A stretch of DNA of 64,000 nt from Corynespora cassiicola (lineage: Eukaryota > Ascomycota > Dothideomycetes > Pleosporales > Corynesporascaceae): positions 310,001 to 374,000 of the forward strand of contig JAEUWY010000020.1 of NCBI GenBank assembly GCA_022059125.1. Direction: 5' to 3'. Shown here piece by piece: positions 32,343 through 43,520 of this stretch. The translations under genes and the position numbers were made by a program. The stretch's first letter is position 1. Every line of letters begins with the position of its first letter. The notes beneath the pieces are model-generated. The model was given only the letters and a program-made list of their open reading frames with translations, did no database searches and was not told the DNA's origin.

Positions 32343-34529
32343 TTTTTAATGCTCCTTCTCCTTCTCCTTCTCATTTCTCATTCTAATGATATCCGATTAA
32401 TGTCTGCATTCTCTCATCTCTATGTGGGGTCTTTGGCGTTTGGTAACATACATGGGCTAGCGGATAAGGCGCTGTCTTCCCAAGATTATACTTTGCGAAT
32501 GGCGCAACGCACATGTCAGGGATTACTCAAGAGTTTAAATTTTCGGCACTGTAATAAAACTATAATAGACCTTGGAATTATTCCTTAGCATTATATCTAT
32601 GCATATACCGACAAGAACTGCAGACAATCATATCCCAGCGCCCTGGTGTTCCGTGCTTGTGACCCTTGTTGCAGATCCTTACAGCCAATCTGGGGTCCAG
32701 GCCTCGGAAGCACAATCGCAACACTTTGATGAAGGGCCACCTTATCAACCCACCTTTATCCGAGTGGGATATTCTTTGCCAGTTTCCATCTATAGAAATG
32801 ATTTGACCGCAAAGTCAAATCCAAGAAATGCCAAAATCATTTCTCGCAGCTACAACTCCCTAATCTAGAATGTAGACTAGGCATAAATGTCATTTCGTGA
32901 GTGACGAGCGAATGCCACACACAAGTGCCTTTTCTATTCCAAATTGCACCCCAAGAAGTGTACATGACAGTGTCGCAAGCAGACTGTAGGTGCATCAGGA
33001 ACCCTCTACCATTGGCAGTACCTTTGAGCACCGCCATCTGGCCCTTGCCCGAGTCTACAACACAAAAGGCAACTCAAAGCCCCCCCTTCAACTTCCATGC
33101 CGTGGAACTTCTCAAGAGATATGATTTTCATTGTACCGTCTGAACAATATGTACATGCGCTTTATCGATCCTTCCGCCAGTGTGGTATTTATCCGGTCCC
33201 GGGCGCTTGACGATCCAAAAAAAATCAAGCTTTCCCGACAAAAAGAATCGAGTGTTACACCCATCCGCAATGTACTGTGGTCTGCATAGCTTCATGCAAG
33301 AGACTTTATCCGCACATCCCTGTAAGTATACATAAGCCATCGCAACACGCGGGAAACGCCTCCCAACGCCACCGCAATACCTGGCCGTTCCTCGTTACAA
33401 TGGAGGGAACAAAAACAAACTAGGATTCAAAAGGTCGTCAATCAATAAAGGCATACCAATTCGGTATAAATGTGTAATTTATGCTATTAGAAACAATGTG
33501 CGTGAGTGCGTGGGTGCTTTACTTCTTGCGCACTTCGGGCTTCGGAAGCGGAGGCGAACGTGGCTGATATGATTGGCCCGGACTACCCTCCGCGACAACC
33601 CTTCCAGCTCTCCTTGTCACCTCATGACATGCGGCTGTTCAGACGGATCCTACCGGTAGCTTTTAGGCGTTCCGGGTGTTGGAGGGACGTTGAGATGGTG
33701 AGACTAGGGTCGCGTGGGGGTGGCAGTGGCGTGGAGCAGTTCGTGGCGAGGACTAGGCAGTCTGACATGAGAGCCATGGTTTGCTAGTATATAAATAGAT
33801 GGCTTAGACAGTGCAAGTCAATTGCGGTGGATTACTAGGCTCGGTTTAGTGGTTGTGAACCAGCTGTGCGCCAAAAGGATGATGGATTCCTCTAGAAGTC
33901 AGACGAGCTGTGAGAGCTTCCAAAGCCGCCATCGCGCACCCTTTGTTCTTTGTACATGCTCTGATCGAGAAACCGCAGAAGCTAGATGTCTGTAGGTTAC
34001 TCTCATGGAAGAGAATATTGTTTGTGAGTCCAATAAATCTGAGAAACTGACACCCTTCACCAACAATGAACCAAAGTAAGCCATCAGGCGATAGCCGGCT
34101 AAATATCTTTCGAAGAAAAATCAAAAGTTTACAATTCTCTCCACCTTTGTGACTATCAGGAAAATAAAACATACATTTAAGATCCAAGTTATCCAACAAG
34201 AAAATAGTACATGTGTGCGTGTGAGGATATTGAGAACACATAGTTCAAGGTCTCATAAGAAAAACGGTGGGTAGTACATGGGCCAATGCGGTCTACTCGC
34301 GCGTATCTAGATAGTTTTCCTCCGCATAAATGACAACAAAGTCCTTGTTAGCTACCTGGCCCCTTTAGAAGCATTTCCGAATTCTGCGAACCGTAAAACG
34401 CGTAATTTTATGCAAAACTGGAGAACAGATTAGGACTATGGCAGTATTCTGAGCCATTTTTATTCCTTTGAGTCCTGCTTCCTTGAAATGTATCCAACAA
34501 GGTATATATTAATCCGGGTGCTGATATCT
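32343..34529. other. Gene-poor intergenic stretch
   Basis: 2.2 kb of progressively AT-richer DNA. A 131-codon minus frame (33846-34241) and a 93-codon plus frame (33506-33787) lack signal peptides and known motifs. A C/T-rich run follows the peroxidase stop (32350-32373), as is common in fungal 3' ends. Confidence 0.45.
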
Positions 34530-34895
34530 TTAGGTAGCCATGGATGCTCCGGCTCCGTTTTTCTTGCAATAGTGGTTCAGCTCGTCGCCGCCGATATGCC
34601 ATGCCTCGGAAGAGCAGACATCGAGCTCACCGATATTTTTCTTCACAATAGTCAGCCTGGTGTTGTGTTCCCCACATTGAGTGGCTGTACGAACCATGGT
34701 GCAGTCTGGGCATTGATCCCATTGCTTGCTTCCAGTATTTCTGGCAAGATAATCTCGGCATGCTGCCTGTGTTGCATTTGAATTGTAAACAGTTGTTTTG
34801 CCCTTGTGGTCGACACATATCCCAACGTTGTGCAAATCGGCTGCCACGAGTGGAGCGAGGAGCACTGAAAATAGAATGGCCAATTTGGTGTACAT
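34530..34895 (-). CDS. Small secreted cysteine-rich protein, effector candidate
   Basis: Single-exon, 121 aa. A strong signal peptide (MYTKLAILFSVLLAPLVAA, about 19 residues) precedes a mature chain of about 100 residues with seven Cys (27, 46, 62, 65, 74, 94, 110), including a CPDC pair, and one N-glycosylation sequon near residue 40. Seven is odd, so one Cys may be unpaired or used in dimer formation. I recognise no family. Small size, export and Cys content fit the generic profile of a fungal secreted effector or antimicrobial protein, and the gene lies about 4 kb from the repeat block. Function is not assigned. Confidence 0.65.
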   Translation of the reverse strand: MYTKLAILFSVLLAPLVAADLHNVGICVDHKGKTTVYNSNATQAACRDYLARNTGSKQWDQCPDCTMVRTATQCGEHNTRLTIVKKNIGELDVCSSEAWHIGGDELNHYCKKNGAGASMAT

Positions 34896-35830
34896 GGTGG
34901 AAAATGGGTTGGCAGAAGCTCAATATAGTCAATAGACAAAAGCAAATAAGTGAATGAATGCGGTGAGGAGTGCTGCGGTGAATTGATGACCTTTCAGACG
35001 GAGGACCTTGCGGTAAATATCACTCTCGAGCTTGATTCTCCCACAAATACTGCATATTGGAATGCAGCTTAGTGATCCAGCTAAGCTAAATAAGATTAAA
35101 ATCCGGCATCTATTCTTAGTTTGAAACAGGAATGATCCTTCAGCTCTTGGGGTCTTCACCGTCAATTTTTCATAAAGCATGACTCGATCGAAGATTCGTC
35201 CGAACCTCCTTTTCTCCGGAATGACTATACCGGTAATCATCTATGGAAAGTAGTGAAAAAGAGGCAAATGTACCAATGGGAGCACATGTCCGAAATTCCC
35301 AGTGGTCCTTATATTGAAACACCCAAGACTCTTGCGCCCCCAAGGTGGATATGTCGTCAGGCAACCCCTAAGCTGCTTGGAAGCCTCTTTGGGCATACTA
35401 GACGGTCGAGACTGTCATGCACCGCGGCCCAATAAGCTTATTTGGTCTCTTGAAACACTTTGTAGAACATTCAGCCAATAGAGTGGGGCACTAAACGCTA
35501 CACAACTCATGCGCTTCGGCCCGATGAGCTTGTTCAATCTCTAAACGACTCTCACATCCGATCCTCTGACACATAGTACGAGGACCCTCCACGCCCCGGT
35601 TGTCATCACGCCAATAACTCAGGTACCCATAGTAGAAAACAAATTTTAGTACCGAGCTAGCTACATCTGCTAAAGGTCCTACCAATCGGCACTGGATCGC
35701 TTATCGGTCTTACTTTTCGGCGTGTGCCGAGCAGTATAGCACCATGCTCTGGTCTCCGCGTAAGACACCGTGCTAATCAAGGACAAGATTTATGAGTTGA
35801 CTTGAATCGTATATCAAAGGGGGTGCGTAG
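34896..35830. other. Intergenic region between two secreted-protein genes
   Basis: 935 bp of AT-rich DNA, without a convincing frame. It should contain the promoters of both flanking secreted-protein genes, which are divergent. Confidence 0.45.
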
Positions 35831-35838
35831 TATAAATA
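35831..35838 (+). promoter_or_regulatory. TATA box of the effector-like gene at 35999
   Basis: TATAAATA, 161-168 bp upstream of the ATG and followed by a C/T- and A-rich leader, a typical arrangement for an inducible fungal gene. No ATG between about 35865 and 35999 competes with the chosen start. Confidence 0.6.
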
Positions 35839-35998
35839 TGTGCCGTTACCATCCTGAACCAATCGCCACAGCACTCATTCTTTTACTATTCAAGTCTCTA
35901 CTATTCTACAAGGTCTTCATAGACCTTTTTACACTCGTTGATACGTTATAACGCACACTCGTTCGCCAAAAATCTATAACTCCATAAATCACTCCAAC

Positions 35999-36775
35999 AT
36001 GCAGCTTACTTCCGCATTCGCACTTGCCTCAAGTCTTGCGCTTGTCTCTGCATTCCCAACTCCAGACGGTGCTTCAAAACCAATCACCGTCCGTCACGAT
36101 GACGTCGTTCTTGTAGGAGAAGGCAGATTTGAGGTCATGAAACGTTCCGAGTTTGCCGAACTCGAGCAACTCCGCAAGTCAAGCATTCCGCCACCCGCAC
36201 CTGGCCACTTCAACGCATCTCTCAAAAGCTATTCGGGGCCTGAACTCGGCCATGCGATCTCGGAAAGCAACACAAGCTCACACACCAAGCGGAAAAATCA
36301 GAACATCATCATCCCGAATGAACCTCAGAGGTTCTTGGGGTGGGATGTCCTGATGAGCCAGGTGGTAAAGGGCGCGCCTACGACCATCTACGTGGGAACT
36401 GGATATGAAATCTCAAACGAGATCAGTGTGGGTGTCGGTTTGGAGGTAGGCCTCATCTCGGATTTCTTGAGTGTGAGCACTTCGGTCGATTATTCCAACA
36501 GTTGGACGTCGACGCAATCCCAGGAGCTGGAGGCCGAGGTTCCCGAAGGCATGTATGGAGCCTTTGTAATTAATCCATGGACGAACCGGCAGAGCGGGTA
36601 TGTTTGGACCGGCGATATGGGCAAATTGGGCGCAGGGGGGAGTCGGACTTACTGGCAGGCGGATTCCTTCGAATCGAGGAAGTACGGGGATCTCGCCTGG
36701 GTGGATGGTTTGATCACCCTTTGCACTGGCGCCGAGTTTCCTCTTAAGAGATGTATGGGAGAGGGAACTTTGTAA
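35999..36775 (+). CDS. Secreted effector-like protein of 258 aa
   Basis: Single exon. It has a signal peptide (MQLTSAFALASSLALVSA), then a segment VRHDDVVLVGEGRFEVMKR that reminds me of proteins annotated as Celp0028-like effectors in plant-associated fungi; that is from memory and unverified. A dibasic TKRK site near residue 96 could allow Kex2-type cleavage between two parts. The C-terminal part has long alternating Ser/Thr/hydrophobic stretches (ISVGVGLEVGLISDFL, then SVSTSVDYSNSWTST), like the beta-hairpin region of aerolysin-type pore formers. This is only a resemblance in pattern. Two Cys near the C-terminus could form a disulfide. No function is claimed. Confidence 0.65.
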   Translation: MQLTSAFALASSLALVSAFPTPDGASKPITVRHDDVVLVGEGRFEVMKRSEFAELEQLRKSSIPPPAPGHFNASLKSYSGPELGHAISESNTSSHTKRKNQNIIIPNEPQRFLGWDVLMSQVVKGAPTTIYVGTGYEISNEISVGVGLEVGLISDFLSVSTSVDYSNSWTSTQSQELEAEVPEGMYGAFVINPWTNRQSGYVWTGDMGKLGAGGSRTYWQADSFESRKYGDLAWVDGLITLCTGAEFPLKRCMGEGTL

Positions 36776-36880
36776 GATACATGTGCTTGGATAGACGACG
36801 TTTTATTGTTATGTTAGACGCAGGTATATTGTGCTATTTTCTTTCCACGACTTTCCGGGTACATATCTCCAGTGCAAGGT

Positions 36881-38363
36881 CTAGCGTCTACTGGTCGAAT
36901 TACTTGTAGACTCAAGGCCGACAGATATCTCCGCAATCATCGACCTCCATTCATCCCACATGAAGTCAGCAAAGGTTTCATTCTGGAGAACTTGTATTCC
37001 TGTCAATGCAAGTATCTTTGCGGTTTTAATTGCCTGATCATGAGCAAAGTCCTGAATAATTCAGTATGGGTTACAATCATATGGTCATGTTTCAAACTTA
37101 CAGTTCCAGCTTGTTCGCGGAAGCCCGCATTGTGCACAGGAGCCGATCCCCCCACGGGAAAGTTGACCTGAATGGATGGCAGAAACCACGAGACGTTACC
37201 CTGGTCAGAAGAGGCTGATGCTTCATCGCTGGCATCTTCTGGCGCCACCACAGTAAAGTTGGACGTCTCGGGATCTTGGGATGGATCAAGATGCTCCATT
37301 TGAAGCTTGTAGAATTCGTTTGCCAATGAAAAGCTAGGGTTTTGATCCCAGTAGTCTTGGAATGGAGCGATCTCGATAGAAGTATTGGTTGCGTTGGAAG
37401 AGGCGTAAAGTATGTTGTAAAGCTGTTGTCTGACGTGCTCGGCGCGAGGCCTAGAGGAGCCTCTTACTCCCCAGACAGAGTCCACGAAGTCCGGGATGAT
37501 GTTTGCTACCATGTCACTCTGACCTTGAACAATATGGTGGATACGATCAGTGCCCATGAGTTGCTGGCGGAGCATTCCTGTCATCGAGTATGCAGAAACA
37601 AACCCATCCAGTGCATTGCGTCCTAACCAAGGAGCAGCAGCAGCATGTGACGCTTCGCCCGTCCAAGTGACATTTGCCCGCCAAGAGGCCAAAGTCTTGC
37701 TCCATGATCCATAGACATTGTTTCCAGGATGAGCCATTAGGCTGCAATCAAGGTTTTCATACGCTCCCGCTTCGAGCAGCCTGACTTTTCCACCTGCAGA
37801 TTCCTCTGCCGGCGTACCAATGAGTCTGGCAAGATTAGCAACCTCGTTGATAATATTCTACACGCAATGATAGCTTACACTACTTTACCGCTGATACCCT
37901 GGTTTTCCAATGCTTCCTTGACTCCTATGGCAGCTGCCACCCCGACAGTCGCTATGAGATTATGGCCACAAGCATGTCCAATGCCAGGCAGCGCATCGTA
38001 TTCTGAATTAAAAGACACTGCACGCCCTTCGCCGCTTTGAAACTCAGCGCGGAAAGCTGTACTGATGTTATGCGCGCTTCGCGTTACGTTGAAGCCTTGC
38101 TCTTCAAGGAATTCCGTCAGCGTATCGTGCGCTTGAACTTCCTCATAGGCTATTTCCGGGTTCTCCCATATCTAGCCTTCCGATTAGCCATGGAAATCAT
38201 TTCACATTTGATTTGAAGGTTGACTTGCCTTCCGGTTGACTTCTCTAAGACCGTCGTTATTTTTGTCGATTGCAGCAAACACTTCATCTGTAAGTCCATA
38301 GACTTGTGGAATTCCTATCAGAGTGCTCGCGCTAAAAAGCAGTCGAGCGGTAGATGACTTCAT
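36881..38363 (-). CDS. Secreted M20 family metallopeptidase/amidohydrolase
   Basis: Four exons (38363-38229, 38171-37879, 37825-37102, 37051-36881) encode 440 aa. Intron 1 uses a GC donor (AAG then GCAAGT) with a TAG acceptor; the others are GT-AG. A hydrophobic N-terminus (MKSSTARLLFSASTLIGIP) suggests export. M20 metal-site signatures: FNSEYDALPGIGHACGHN (about 99-116) and GTPAEES (about 146-152, with the catalytic and metal Glu pair). A dimerisation-domain region follows (SWRANVTWTGEASHAAAAP, where the family has a GxxxHAxxP pattern). This is closest in layout to the aminoacylase-1-like/PM20D2 group, which cleaves amide or dipeptide bonds; the substrate is unknown. It is the last gene before the AT-rich block. 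Confidence 0.88.
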
Positions 38364-39106
38364 TGTATATGATCAGGTACTGGGCGCCTGAGACTTCTAA
38401 ATTCACCTCCAAGGGGGGTGGGGTTATATAGGCAAATCGACTGTCCTATCACCTCTCTACCAGCACAAAGCTGTTGCTTGTCAACTCGCGCAGAGTAGAT
38501 AGCTAGCCTTAGCTTTCTCCACCCTTATCGGCAACATTTTCGGCGTACACTAGCCGAAGAGCATCAAGACTTCCTATTCCAGAACTGCCGATATCGCTCT
38601 TCGGTTCGGAAGAAGGAGCGGGTATGTCCATTAAGATAAGACCGCAATTACAACGCTACGCTATTACAAACTTATGCGACAGATCAGAGTATTTTGAATA
38701 AGATAGAGTGAACTGCGAGTAGTGTATACGAACATCTAGAGTGCTAAGCAACTTGACCTTGACCTTGCATACAAGAGTATAGAAGAGCCAAGTCCCTGTC
38801 TCACGGCGCCCATTATGCCTAGAGCTCGATTATAAGTCAAGTAAGTTATCGCGGCTCTGTGCATTTTAAACGATAGTTACTATGCTTGAAGCAGTCCATG
38901 TTGCCGCGGCTGATTCCCGTTCGACCTTCCAAGAGTCTTGGCTGCGGGGCATAGACGCTTTGTCTTAGCTACCTGCCTATTTAAATAAGCAACACCGGCA
39001 GTTAAAAAGTCTACTATCTGAAGAGCTGTAGGAGTCCTTTTCTCTCAGCTTTGCTGGGCCAGGACTAAACGATAAGTATAGACAATATGTATAAACAGTA
39101 ATAACG
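38364..39106. other. Transition from gene-bearing DNA to the AT-rich block
   Basis: Composition falls from about half GC to below a quarter within this interval. It includes the promoter of the M20 gene and otherwise no gene. Some GC-containing motifs remain up to about 39060. Confidence 0.6.
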
Positions 39107-39215
39107 GGTTAAGGCTGTGCTACAGACTATAAGCGAGACTAGAAAGCAAGTAGCTGCTTAGATTAATTTTTAAAAATAAGTACTAGTAAATATTACGTAA
39201 GTAAAATAATGTATC
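39107..39215 (-). repeat. LTR fragment of the A/B Gypsy family
   Basis: About 110 bp matching the first part of the family's LTR as read on the plus strand (GCTGTGCTACAG, then CTATAAGCGAGACTAGAAAG). It is truncated after AAAATAATGTA. It is the least mutated LTR start in the block and sits at the edge of the gene-bearing DNA. Confidence 0.7.
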
Positions 39216-39216
39216 T

Positions 39217-39450
39217 AAAAAGTTGTAAAAGTTTTTTTTTTTAATTTTACTAAACTAAAACTAAATATAGTAAAGTATTATAAGCGTTAACTAAAAAGCA
39301 AATATAAAATAATAAACTTTAGATTATACTCTGTATTATTTAACTATACTAAAATAAAAAAATTAAAAAATATAGAAAATATTTAGCTTTTTATTTAAAA
39401 AGCTATAAAAGTTTTTTTTTTTAGCTTTACTAAGCTAAAACTAAATAATA
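39217..39450 (+). repeat. Direct repeat of about 50 bp
   Basis: Two similar units, about 39217-39268 and 39395-39452, each AAAAAG, then a TATAAAAGTTTT-like run with a long T tract, then TTTACTAA(A/G)CTAAAACTAAATA. They are spaced about 180 bp apart. Nature unknown; possibly LTR-derived. Confidence 0.5.
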
Positions 39451-39764
39451 AATATAAATAATAAATATAATTAGTAATAAATTATAAATTTAAAAAAGTA
39501 GACGGCGCAGGCAACGCTTTTAAAAAATAGCTAATAATAAATATTAATAGTAAATACTTATTACTCTGCTAAGTTAAAATAAATTATATAATAGTTTTAT
39601 AAAAATATTAACGCTAAATAAAGTTTAGTATAAATTTTTTTAAAATTTATAACTTAATATTTTATAAATTTTATAGTTTTATAAAAATAGATTTATAAAT
39701 TTTAGTATATATATAGTCTATATAATTATATTTTATAATTATATTTACTTTATTAGCAAATTTA

Positions 39765-40237
39765 TATTAAAGCTGTGCTACAGGCTATAAGCGAGGCTAG
39801 AAAGTAAGTAGCTGCTTAAATTAATTCTTAGAAATAAATATAAGTAGAGTTATAGAAGTAAAATAATATATAATATACTGTACAGATTTCTGTATTAGTA
39901 ATAAAGCATAATAAGTTAATAGTTAATTCTAAATAATAAATTTATTAATAAAATAAATATAATTATAAAGTATAATTATGCGAACTATATATCTATTAAA
40001 TTTTTTAAATTTTATAGTTCTATAAAACTATTTTTATAAAACTATAAAATTTATAAAACGCTAAATTATAAGTTTTAAAAATCTTATACTAAACTTTTTT
40101 TAGTATTATTATTTTTATAGAACTATTACGTAACTTGTTTTAGCTTAGCAGAGTAATAAATATTTATTATTAATATTTATTATTAGCTATTTTTTAAAAG
40201 CGTTGTCTGCGCTGTCTACTTTTTTAAATTTATAATA
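39765..40237 (-). repeat. Left LTR (3' LTR) of Gypsy copy A
   Basis: 473 bp, matching the right LTR over its whole length with many transition-type differences. Confidence 0.85.
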
Positions 40238-43059
40238 CTATTTTTTTTTTTTTAGTTTAATATTTTTATAGGCTAATTTAATATTATTACGCAGTACCGC
40301 TTATCGTTACACTTATAAAAATTATATTAATACTTAAAATATTATTATAATAGTTACTTATAAATGTTATATAAAAAATAATTTAACTTATAAACTATTA
40401 TTATTAAATAAAAAGTATAGAAATTATAAGTATGCGGGCTGTTAGTTATATATACTAATTAATATTTTACTTTCTAATTTTTTTAAAATTAATTCTAAAA
40501 TAAATAAGCTAGAAAAAAAAGCAACTAAAGCTATTTTAAAAAAAAAAATATTTAGCTAAAGCTGTTTTAGCACAAATACGCGATACACGTTCTAAATTAA
40601 AATATTTATAAAAATAAAAAAAGTTTTTTTAAAAAAAAAAAGTAAAAGTTATTTAACATAGATTTAAAAACTATAAAAAAACTAAAATAGTTAAAAGCAC
40701 TAAAAACGCTAAACTAAAAAATAGTTTTAATAAATTTTAAAGCTTTTACTAGTACTGCAGCCGTAAACTAGTTTATTTTTTAATTTTTTAAATTTTTTAA
40801 TAGTTGTTTTATATTATTAGATTTTTAATTACTTTTAGAAAATAAACTTTTTTTTTATAAATAAGTTCTTTTATTCTAACTCTGTATAATAGTAAATAAT
40901 ATATTTTTTTTAATATTTTTTTAGCAGTTGCTAACAATTTTATAAATTTTTTTTTAGTTTTTAAGTATTTTTTAAATTAAAATATTTTTTTATTTAACTA
41001 GAAATTTTTAAATAAACTATTTATTTTAAAAAAATTTTTGCTTAATTTTACAGTAGTTTAGCAGTACTTTAACTTTAAATTTAACTTTTTTTTCTATTTT
41101 ATAATAGAAATGTTTTTAAACTAGTATTTTAGCGTTAGCAGATTCTAATAGTAATACGTAAAATACTAAATATATTCTAGTATTAGTAGAAAGTTAAAGT
41201 TTATAGTTAACTAGTTTTTTTTATTTTAGAATTAAAAATAGTCTAATCTTAACGTAATCTAATTTTTTACTTAGTTATATTATTTAAAAGTTTTTTATAA
41301 AAATATATATATATATATATATGTATATTTTTAGCTGAAGTGCTATTTTTTGTTTCTAGTTAATATAAAAACTAGTCTTATATTATACTGTTTTAATATT
41401 TTTCTGTAATTATTTATAAAGTTTTTATAATTTTTTTAATTTATCTATTACTTAACTTATAACTAGCTTAATTTTTTTTTTTTTAATTTTTAGTAATAAA
41501 AAATTTAAATATATTCTGTGTAATACGTAATAAAAAAATTATTTTATTATTACTAATTTTCTATTATTAAATACTAGTTATACTATAAATAGTAGTAATA
41601 TCTAATTATTCTGTTTTTAGTTGCTATATATCCGTAGATATATCTTTATAATTTAGTTTATTTTTTTTATTTAACTGTTTATCTGTAGATAATATACTAT
41701 TAATAATTTTTTTTTTAATTTTAATAGCTAATATTAGTGTTATCTAGTAGTTTAATATAAAAAATTTATTTTTATTACTAATAATTAATTAAAATAATTT
41801 ATAATACTTAACTACGCGATTTAAAATAATTTATACTAATTTTAACGTAGTATAGTTATTTTTAAATAAAATTATTTTTACGTATTTTATAAATTTATTT
41901 ATAACTACTAGAATAGTATTATAAAGTATTTTAAAAACTAGATTTTAAAACGTTAGTAGTCTAATAATAAAGTTTATAATAATATTTGTTTAGAGTTTAT
42001 TTAGTATTTCTACAGTTTATAGCTTTCTATACTAAGTATATATACTATATTTATTTTTTTAATATATTATATATTTTTTAGTAAACTTTACTATTTTTTT
42101 TTTAATTTAGAAATATTATACGTCTGTTGTATTAGTTTAATCGTCTATTTAGTATCTAAGTATTTATATAATAAATTTTTATAATACTGCTAAATAATAG
42201 TTTAATAAAAATTTTTTAGTACTTATTAATATATTATTATAATAAAATTAATACTGCGTGCTAGTTTTAAAATACTATCTAGCACTTACTTAAAAATAGC
42301 AGCTTTGTTTATTAACTTAGTTTTTATAATATTTATCTTTTAGCTTAAAACGTCTACTTTTCTATTTTCTTTATCTAGTATATAAATAATTTTAAATTTA
42401 TATTATTTTAATTTTTTATTTTATTTAATATATCGTCGGTCTAATAGTTTAGTTATTATAAATATTATTAGATTTTTATAATTTAAATATACTGTAAGTT
42501 CTAAACAGCTTTTTACATAAATTCTCTAGTATTTAAAAAAGTTTATAATAGTAAGTAGTTTTTTATTATAAATATTATAGTTTTTTTTAGCTCTGCTAAA
42601 CTTTTTTAAATAATAAATAATTAAATACTTTTTTTTTTTTTAGTTAATATATACTTCTATTACTAAGTTTAATATATCTGTTTCTATACGTAAAAGTTTT
42701 TTACTAGTAAAAAATATAAAAACTAGTAGTAATATGCTTGCTTTTTTAAGTATTTTAAAAACTTATTACTAGTTTATATTTTACTTAAATAGTATATTTT
42801 TTTTTATTAACTTTATAAGTAGTAGTGTTTTTTTTAAGTAGTAATTAATAAACTGCCTATTAAAATTCTAAAATTCTAAAAGAAATTATATATTTTTAAC
42901 GTTTTTTAGCGTTAGCCAGTTTTTAACTACTTTAATTTTTTTTAAACTAATTTTAACTCTGTATTTTTCTATAATATATTCTAAAAATTTAACTTTTTTT
43001 TTATAGAATTTATATTTTTTTAGTTTAAGTTATAGTTCTGCTTTTTTTAAATATTTTAG

Positions 43060-43520
43060 TACTATTTATATATATTAAATATATTTTTTAAAGTTTTTAA
43101 AAAAAACTAAAATATTATTTAAATATATAATAATAAATATATCTAAATATACTTTTAATATATTATTAATAAGTGCTTAATATGTCGCAGATACGTTAGT
43201 AAAACTAAATAGTATTATAAAATATTTATAGTACTTATACCGCGTTTAAAATATTGTTTTTTATTTTTTACTTTTTTTTATATATATTAAGTTATATATG
43301 TTTTAAAAATCTAAAACTATAAATATCTATACTTTAAATAGCTTATTTTTAAGCTTTTAAATATTTAGTAGTAGATATCTATTTTTAATTATAATATTAT
43401 TAAATTTTTTAAAATCTATATATAACTGTAAAAATCTATTTTTTTTAAAAATAAAAATAATTAAATATTCTGCTTCTAACGTTAATTCGCGTATAAATTT
43501 TTTTTTAAAATTTTTATTAA
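43060..43520 (-). pseudogene. Reverse transcriptase remnant of Gypsy copy A
   Basis: On the minus strand, 43114-43125 encodes YLNN followed by a hydrophobic ILVF segment, where the Ty3/Gypsy polymerase active site has YLDD; both Asp codons show the G-to-A change expected of RIP. Many in-frame stops flank it. The surrounding region aligns with copy B at about 53.0-53.5 kb. Confidence 0.8.

Noticed and set aside
33846..34241. 131-codon minus-strand frame
   Set aside because: No signal peptide, motif or promoter; AT-rich composition makes it unlikely to be real.
38900..38960. Possible tRNA-like GTTCGA motif
   Set aside because: No cloverleaf could be folded around it by eye.
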